From Desulfobacterales bacterium (lineage in GTDB: Bacteria; Desulfobacterota; Desulfobacteria; Desulfobacterales; Desulfosalsimonadaceae), in the NCBI GenBank assembly GCA_018399455.1, contig JAGYOT010000012.1, forward strand, positions 1 through 12,908: 12,908 nucleotides of DNA, written 5' to 3'. This document shows positions 11,201-12,908 of the stretch, piece by piece. The position numbers and the translations under genes were made by a program. Position 1 is the stretch's first letter; each line of letters opens with the position of its first letter. Below the pieces are notes generated by a model that searched no databases, had not been told where the DNA came from, and saw nothing but the letters and a program-made list of their open reading frames with translations.

Positions 11201-12908
11201 GGTGTTGTCCAGAATCCCCTTGGCTTTTTCAAAGGGTGTCACCTGCACATTGGCCTGGGGGTAGAGTTTTCTCAGAATTTCCCCGGACAGGGAATCTTTT
11301 TCAATTGCGTAAAGGGCCGACTTATCGGCTATGTTCTGCGGCATCAGACCAAAGAAATGGCCTACACCAGCGCCGGGCTCAAGGACGGTGCCGCCCTTAA
11401 AGCCCAATCGTTCGGCCAGATCCCACATAGAATCGATTACCGTGCGGGAGGTATAATGGGCGTTGATGGTAGACGCCTTGGCGCTTTTCCATTCCTCGTC
11501 TGTCATCAGGCCGTCAAGAGCCGGATGAAGTCTTTTCCCGTACTTCTTTTCCCAGGTCTGGTATTTTTTTAGATCATCTTCGCGGAAAAACTGCTCAGGC
11601 GTGTATTTGTCCTTGAAATTGCGAACATAGCGGTCAAACTCATCCAGAAACACCTTTTGGGAAAAGGCGCCCCATCCAACATATTTGGCAAGGATTTCTT
11701 TTTCTTCGGGGGTTGGGTTGCGATTTTCGGATTGGAGCTTCTTTAAAAGCTGGATGGCGTCAATGTTGGCGCGAATTTTTCCTTCCGCGCCTTTGGGGAC
11801 AATCACATCATCCGGCTCAATGACATGATTTTGTTCTTCCGGGCTTAACGGTTCTCCGGCGGGTTCTCCGCCCACCTCCGTATCCTGAGCTCCACTTTCT
11901 CCGGTAGCGGTTCCTGTTGCTCCCCGTCGGTCGGGCCGATTGCGCTTGTCACCATCTCCACGATCTGGTCTTGTGCCAGATCCGGGTTGTGCTGCAGCTT
12001 CGCCCGATACAGGACCGCCCTCTGGACCGCCCGTTTCATGTTCTGGAACAGCTTCTTCCGATTGCTTTTGAACAGTTCCGCTGTCCGCTTCGGCTCGTAC
12101 GTCAGCATCCAGTTCAGCCGGACGTTCCACCATTTCGTTTCCACCGGATTGAGCTTGATGTCCTCCGGCTTCTTCTGATTGAGTTCCTGAAGTGTCGGCT
12201 CTCTCATCGCCTTTTACCTCTCCCTCTACTTCTAAAGTACCAGCATCTTGAGTTTTGTCAAGCTGTTCCTCGGTTATATTCTCCGGGGCCGTCATGCCCT
12301 CGGAATTAAACCCAGGGTAATGGCGCACGGCCTCGTACCAGCTCCGCAAATAGGGCTTTACCGCATCCCCCAGGTCACTGATCATGGCTTTGGAATAGGC
12401 CCCAAAAGACCGGGCGCCGGCCTCAATGTGGTAGCCGGCAAGCTGGATGCCTGCCTGCACCATTTCCGGGTCCAGGCCCGTACTGACCTGACCGAGTTTT
12501 TTGCGGAGAAGCTCTCGGGCTTTGTCGGCGGCGTCTTTGGTAAAGACCTTGTTGTTTTCGCCGTAAGCGGATTTTTCGGGGGCCGCCTCTTCCTCGGATG
12601 CCGGCGCCTCGACCTTTTTAAAATCAGTCACATTAAAGGACAGGTTCCCTTTGCCCTCTAATTTGACCTTTTCGCCATTGGACCATGTAACCTTTAAGGG
12701 GTCTTTCCCATAAACATCCGTATCTCTTACAGCCTGGACGTAATCACCGGCCTCAATTTTGGGCGTTTCAGTTTCAGCCGGCGCCGCCTGCTCCTGTGCA
12801 GGCAACCCCGCCTTCGGATGCGGCAGTTTTTCCCCGCGTTCATTCGCAGCCCGGTTTTCTTCTCGCTTCACCTGCTCGTTATAATCCGGTGAAGCCAGCT
12901 TCTTTTCT
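1..12908 (-). CDS. Giant polyvalent protein (DNA methyltransferase, SNF2 helicase, metallopeptidase, two ADP-ribosyltransferases), partial at both ends
   Basis: One minus-strand frame is stop-free for 4302 codons (complete codons 12907 to 2), giving at least about 475 kDa of protein with neither end in view. Translated domains in order are a helical module, an N6-type DNA methyltransferase, an SNF2-family helicase, a phage HWDEPN module, a zincin metallopeptidase, two ART domains and a long helical C-terminal region. This architecture defines the polyvalent proteins of phages and conjugative elements; the methyltransferase-helicase half resembles phage P1 DarB, which travels with phage DNA and blocks type I restriction. 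A role as an injected or transferred protein protecting invading DNA and modifying host proteins is inferred. Codons are mixed, with CGG, GGC, CTG and AAG frequent, and the domain motifs follow in register throughout, so no frameshift is evident. The absence of any gene boundary over 12.9 kb is itself strong evidence, and the long opposite-strand frames are explained by it. Family is certain; host and exact role are not. Confidence 0.97.
545..661 (-). other. Hydrophobic segment in the C-terminal region
   Basis: Residues 4083-4121, from IGTIKGVAVAKYLAFRVFAA through PLVNLTALATSVPASMHGV, are almost free of acidic residues and strongly hydrophobic. They lie in an otherwise highly charged helical region. 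They could be a buried helix pair or a membrane-active segment; the single Arg and two Lys make a classical membrane helix uncertain. Confidence 0.4.
2243..2936 (-). other. ADP-ribosyltransferase domain 2 (ART-PolyVal type)
   Basis: Residues about 3324-3555. It opens LYKLHVFHGSPHEIDRFSTE with H3335, then IGTGEGNQAFGWGLYFTD (Y3363) and KEIAKHYAETG. The C-terminal part is ELYRGMVL, SEGIDGIRYPTGS and FNYVVFDDSAVEIEQHI. This FHGSPH.FDRFS.E.IGTGEG...(G/Y)GLYF signature is characteristic of phage-encoded ARTs. It is clearly distinct from domain 1: the second motif is GWGLYFTD rather than GFWFAGN, and the last motif is VEIE rather than TQIKS. The two were therefore probably acquired separately or diverged long ago. 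It ends in a lysine run encoded by four AAG codons (2257-2246). Confidence 0.85.
2937..3385 (-). other. Helical spacer between the two ADP-ribosyltransferase domains
   Basis: Residues about 3175-3323. It contains RLVDQRLTDKYSNILEFPEA, GALGDVLQKIDDGTATAKDI and IADQIGEAIETYKYESAKEG, followed by a polar linker (TETGEAQKERRVPEGTG). Helices are likely and no catalytic motif is seen. Related spacers often contain recurring polyvalent-associated helical modules, but I cannot name one. Confidence 0.5.
3386..4090 (-). other. ADP-ribosyltransferase domain 1 (ART-PolyVal type)
   Basis: Residues about 2940-3174. The N-terminal helix NPNFRKWFKGSKVADEKGEP precedes LVVYHGSP (H2978), the NAD-binding His strand of this ART family. 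GFWFAGNQEDADMHG fills the second motif. The C-terminal motif is VAFEPTQIKSIFNTGAFD and ends in NPDIMHS, with Q3154. It matches the widespread YHG...F.EFD...WF(S/A) and (E/D)P.QIKS...N.G.F...NPDI pattern. ARTs transfer ADP-ribose from NAD to protein or nucleic acid targets; host modification is inferred. The usual catalytic Glu is not obvious in the last motif, where Gln-Ile-Lys stands instead, as in many members with this signature. Confidence 0.82.
4154..4717 (-). other. Zinc metallopeptidase domain of the polyvalent-protein type
   Basis: Residues about 2731-2918. The key element is SAMLHEVFGHYGVEAV with H2808, E2809 and H2813. The spacing is HExxxH, one residue longer than the classic HExxH zincin motif, as in the HE..GHYGL motif of peptidases in phage polyvalent proteins. 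The probable third ligand region is GREIIAHMAENG, with E2863 and E2870 as candidates, in the place where the family has an E..A.(L/M)AE helix. The helical tail KLIRMIRQGLRKIGIDLNLS and NAELRQLIARGARY is also typical. Likely roles are processing of the giant protein or cleavage of a host protein after entry; both are inference. Confidence 0.82.
4742..6040 (-). other. Phage HWDEPN module with two lineage-specific insertions
   Basis: Residues about 2290-2723. Conserved blocks are QLPGGKNYREMLVTMP (Q2301), SSHWDEPNVLAHVRFNERTG (H2382, W2383), LFLEEVQSDWHQEGRKKG (W2415), PFKTTWPQLVMKRMVRYAAE followed by NGFDTLAWTPGEVQNDRY, GMIAFYDKMLP (Y2616) and the terminal VHALPITDKMREKAM and GMPMFQ (F2723). 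This block order is familiar from phage tail-associated and polyvalent proteins, where it often precedes peptidase or ART domains. A transferase-like or GNAT-like fold has a comparable layout, but I cannot assign a reaction. Two extra segments, at about 2317-2379 and 2651-2694, interrupt the usual order. Confidence 0.7.
5771..5959 (-). other. Inserted segment (module A) inside the HWDEPN module
   Basis: Residues about 2317-2379 separate NYREMLVTMP from SSHWDEPN, which are normally nearly adjacent. The segment contains GKIAYEAIDTETGDVYIDST and SKKEIQAWLDDYFNGDVPDT, suggesting a beta hairpin plus helix. Codon use differs from the flanks: ATA, ACA, TCA, AGG, GGA and GCA are common, consistent with later acquisition. 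Function unknown. Confidence 0.5.
6239..6466 (-). other. SPFYS helical module of phage polyvalent proteins
   Basis: Residues 2148-2223 start SPFYSELTRTVEQM, then MPAKDLLARI, TGLEAWLNEQEGKVSKNDVLEYLAANQLEVREVEKG. A module of the form SPFYS..E.....W.GL..WL...GKV.K.E.L.FL..N...V.EV recurs in large phage proteins, usually directly before the YR(E/G)..HWDEPNVLAH module, as it does here. It follows a short Gly/Ala-rich linker (about 6467-6607). It is helical with no catalytic residues that I can assign, and its function is unknown. Confidence 0.6.
6608..7477 (-). other. Helical and coiled-coil extension after the helicase
   Basis: Residues about 1811-2100. Long heptad-like stretches include LFEKNELMAKEHELSVAQQ and KFEKELSKLEKDVEEYQRI, ending RRRLGEIDSELLALSN (N2096). 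Between them is a short globular-looking part (LDFTITVQADTNFDKFTLAR, then MEGYVRGDFEEQSFGFGRV). An extension of this kind is usual after the helicase in this family. It probably acts as an arm or oligomerisation element; no catalytic motif is visible. Confidence 0.6.
7478..9205 (-). other. SNF2/SF2-family helicase domain (DarB-like)
   Basis: Residues about 1235-1810 carry a full helicase motif set. LRPHQ (1240-1244) precedes Walker A GVGTGKT (1261-1267). Walker B is DEAH (1424-1427) in LLVDEAHAYKR. Motif III is TATGTPISNTMAELWTM from T1473. The second RecA lobe has motif V IIGTTQKLGVGVDI (G1727) and motif VI QRDGRIVRQGN (1759-1769) with both expected arginines. All catalytic residues are intact, so an active ATP-driven DNA translocase is expected. 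The combination with the upstream methylase is the DarB arrangement, in which the pair blocks type I restriction. A charged helical insertion lies between Walker A and DEAH (about 1345-1415). Confidence 0.95.
9206..10889 (-). other. Connector between methyltransferase and helicase, with coiled coil and conserved YLSGN block
   Basis: Residues about 673-1234. A lysine/glutamate-rich coiled coil (PEMNKLEQDYLNAVKKVEEL through ADIAVAKRELNEAF) follows the methylase. Further on are LSLVYRGEIQPHYVASLVGK, the block LYLSGNVKKKL (L1038 at 9796) and FRLGSTWVPPKVVEDFF (W1087 at 9649-9647). The latter two match the conserved 'YLSGNVR.KL' and 'LGA.WIP...V..F' blocks that I recall in the same position of DarB-like and plasmid methylase-helicase proteins. 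They therefore belong to the conserved enzyme core rather than to a free linker. Their specific function is not known to me. Confidence 0.7.
10890..11785 (-). other. N6-adenine-type DNA methyltransferase domain (DarB-like)
   Basis: Residues about 375-672. The domain opens with the helix KYVGWGAF (GWGA at 411-414), matching the YVGWGG element that precedes the methylase in phage and plasmid methylase-helicase proteins. Motif I, the SAM-binding loop, is VLEPGAGVGHFF (508-519). The catalytic motif IV is DLTITNVPFAD with NVPF at 576-579, where classical N6 enzymes have (D/N)PP(Y/F). The Val variant is, as I recall it, usual in this family. Later blocks RSLSATKPGGLMAAITS and GTEVVTDILVFRKK are typical beta strands 5-7. 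Known relatives are thought to modify or shield incoming DNA against restriction; the target sequence cannot be read from here. The helicase that normally accompanies it follows in the same chain. Confidence 0.9.
11845..12207 (-). CDS. Nested 120-codon reading frame overprinted on the giant gene's linker (hypothetical protein)
   Basis: In the +1 frame relative to the giant gene an ATG at 12207-12205 opens 120 codons ending in TAA (11847-11845). An in-frame TAA sits two codons upstream (12216-12214), so this is a bounded frame, not a leftover of a longer one. A Shine-Dalgarno-like GGGAGAGG (12224-12217) lies 9 bases before the ATG. The predicted protein looks foldable: mildly basic, helix-prone, four tryptophans (W26, W27, W33, W112), with blocks such as ETKWWNVRLNWMLTYEPKR, KKLFQNMKRAVQRAVLYRAK and DLAQDQIVEMVTSAI. 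By hand count 95 of its 120 codons end in G or C (79%), while the giant frame over the same bases has about 35% and is low-complexity. I do not recognise its family. It may be an expressed nested gene, an engulfed former gene, or less likely a pair of compensating assembly errors. Confidence 0.5.
   Translation of the reverse strand: MREPTLQELNQKKPEDIKLNPVETKWWNVRLNWMLTYEPKRTAELFKSNRKKLFQNMKRAVQRAVLYRAKLQHNPDLAQDQIVEMVTSAIGPTDGEQQEPLPEKVELRIRRWAENPPENR
12208..12224 (-). promoter_or_regulatory. Shine-Dalgarno-like site for the nested frame
   Basis: Reading on the minus strand, GGGAGAGG (12224-12217) is followed by a 9-base spacer TAAAAGGCG and then ATG (12207-12205). The spacing is normal for bacterial ribosome binding and the upstream TAA in the same frame falls inside the spacer. 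In the giant frame these bases encode Glu, Gly, Glu and Val, so purine-rich sequence could occur by chance. No promoter for the nested frame was identified. Confidence 0.4.
12311..12553 (-). other. Conserved helical module of phage/plasmid polyvalent proteins
   Basis: Residues 119-199 begin NKVFTKDAADKARELLRKKL and continue through LDPEMVQAG, LAGYHIEAGARSFGAY, MISDLGDAVKPYLRSWYEAV. From memory, a nearly identical pattern (VFT.DAA..AR..L..KLGQ..G.DPE....G..LAGYHIE.GAR.F..Y...MI.DLGDAVKPYL.SWY) recurs in very large methylase/helicase proteins of mobile elements. It is all-helical by pattern and has no obvious catalytic residues. Its function is unknown to me; an adaptor or DNA-binding role is guesswork. 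It lies directly N-terminal of the disordered linker that contains the nested reading frame. Confidence 0.6.
12608..12757 (-). other. Possible small beta-rich (SH3-like) domain in the giant protein
   Basis: Residues about 51-100 alternate hydrophobic and charged positions: GDYVQAV, then LKVTWSNGEKVKLEGKG, then LSFNVTDFKKVE. The pattern suggests four or five short beta strands. They sit between two Pro/Ala/Glu-rich linkers, which argues for a separate folded unit. Small SH3-like domains are common beside DNA enzymes, but no diagnostic residue is visible and I do not recognise a specific family. The region N-terminal to it (12758-12907) is charged linker. Confidence 0.35.

Larger units (their letters stand above)
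11790..12310 (-). other. Low-complexity inter-domain linker of the giant protein
   Basis: In the giant frame, residues about 200-372 are dominated by Gly, Glu, Ala, Gln, Ser, Asp and Pro, with stretches such as TSGTQSEEAGGHQAQSGGNE and GGPEGGPVSGEAAAQPGSG. No hydrophobic core pattern is present. It connects the N-terminal helical module to the methyltransferase. Codons here are atypical for the gene (many GGA, GAA, CAA, CGA), which is what results when the bases are constrained by another frame; the nested frame occupies the middle of this linker almost exactly. Confidence 0.7.

Noticed and set aside
11568..11575. Run of A residues (minus strand, CTA AAA AAA TAC) as a frameshift site
   Set aside because: No stem-loop or alternative frame extension of interest follows, and the giant frame continues with conserved methylase sequence.
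11917..12309. A 130-codon plus-strand open frame over the linker
   Set aside because: Its Leu/Pro/Arg/His-rich product looks like the antisense shadow of the nested minus-strand frame rather than a protein; it is kept only as compositional evidence for that frame.
1..12908. Retron, CRISPR, tRNA, insertion sequence or origin
   Set aside because: No repeat array, no inverted-repeat-bounded transposase, no reverse transcriptase motif and no tRNA-like fold were seen; the whole window is coding on the minus strand.

Overview
The whole window lies inside one enormous minus-strand gene. A single minus-strand frame (codons beginning at plus-strand positions that leave remainder 1 when divided by 3) is open from position 12907 down to position 2. 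That is 4302 codons with no stop, and neither the start nor the stop codon of the gene is in the window. I translated this frame by hand; residue numbers below count from the first complete codon (12907-12905 = residue 1), so N-terminal means high coordinate. No RNA gene, insertion sequence, CRISPR array, promoter or terminator was seen, and no other full-size gene.

The product is a multi-domain 'polyvalent' protein, the class of giant proteins encoded by phages and conjugative elements. They are thought to be delivered with the incoming DNA to protect it from restriction and act on host targets; the DarA/DarB antirestriction proteins of phage P1 are the classic comparison. Order from the N-terminal side: a possible small beta domain (residues 51-100); a conserved helical module (119-199); a low-complexity linker (about 200-372); an N6-adenine-type DNA methyltransferase (375-672, motif I LEPGAGVG, motif IV NVPF); a conserved connector (673-1234); a complete SNF2/SF2 helicase (1235-1810); a helical and coiled-coil extension (1811-2100); an SPFYS helical module (2148-2223); a phage-type HWDEPN module (2290-2723); a zinc metallopeptidase with an HEVFGH motif (2731-2918); two ADP-ribosyltransferase domains separated by a helical spacer (2940-3174 and 3324-3555); and a long helical C-terminal region resembling the LPD38/PLxRFG C-termini of other giant polyvalent proteins (3556 to the window edge).

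The most unusual structure is in the linker between the first helical module and the methyltransferase. There the giant frame encodes only a Gly/Glu/Ala/Gln/Ser-rich disordered-looking stretch, while the +1 frame of the same strand holds a self-contained 120-codon reading frame (12207 to 11845). It has a Shine-Dalgarno-like sequence, a stop codon just before its ATG, and codon use that looks more like a gene than the giant frame does at that point. It is either an overprinted nested gene or the relic of a small gene engulfed by the giant gene.

The source is most likely a phage, prophage, plasmid or integrative conjugative element of a bacterium with close to balanced base composition. The sequence alone does not fix the host. 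The modules fit a plausible entry programme: methyltransferase plus helicase for anti-restriction of the incoming DNA, peptidase for processing or host attack, two ARTs for modifying host targets, and a C-terminal region of the type linked to packaging or transfer. The biological roles are inference from family knowledge; the motifs are read from the sequence.
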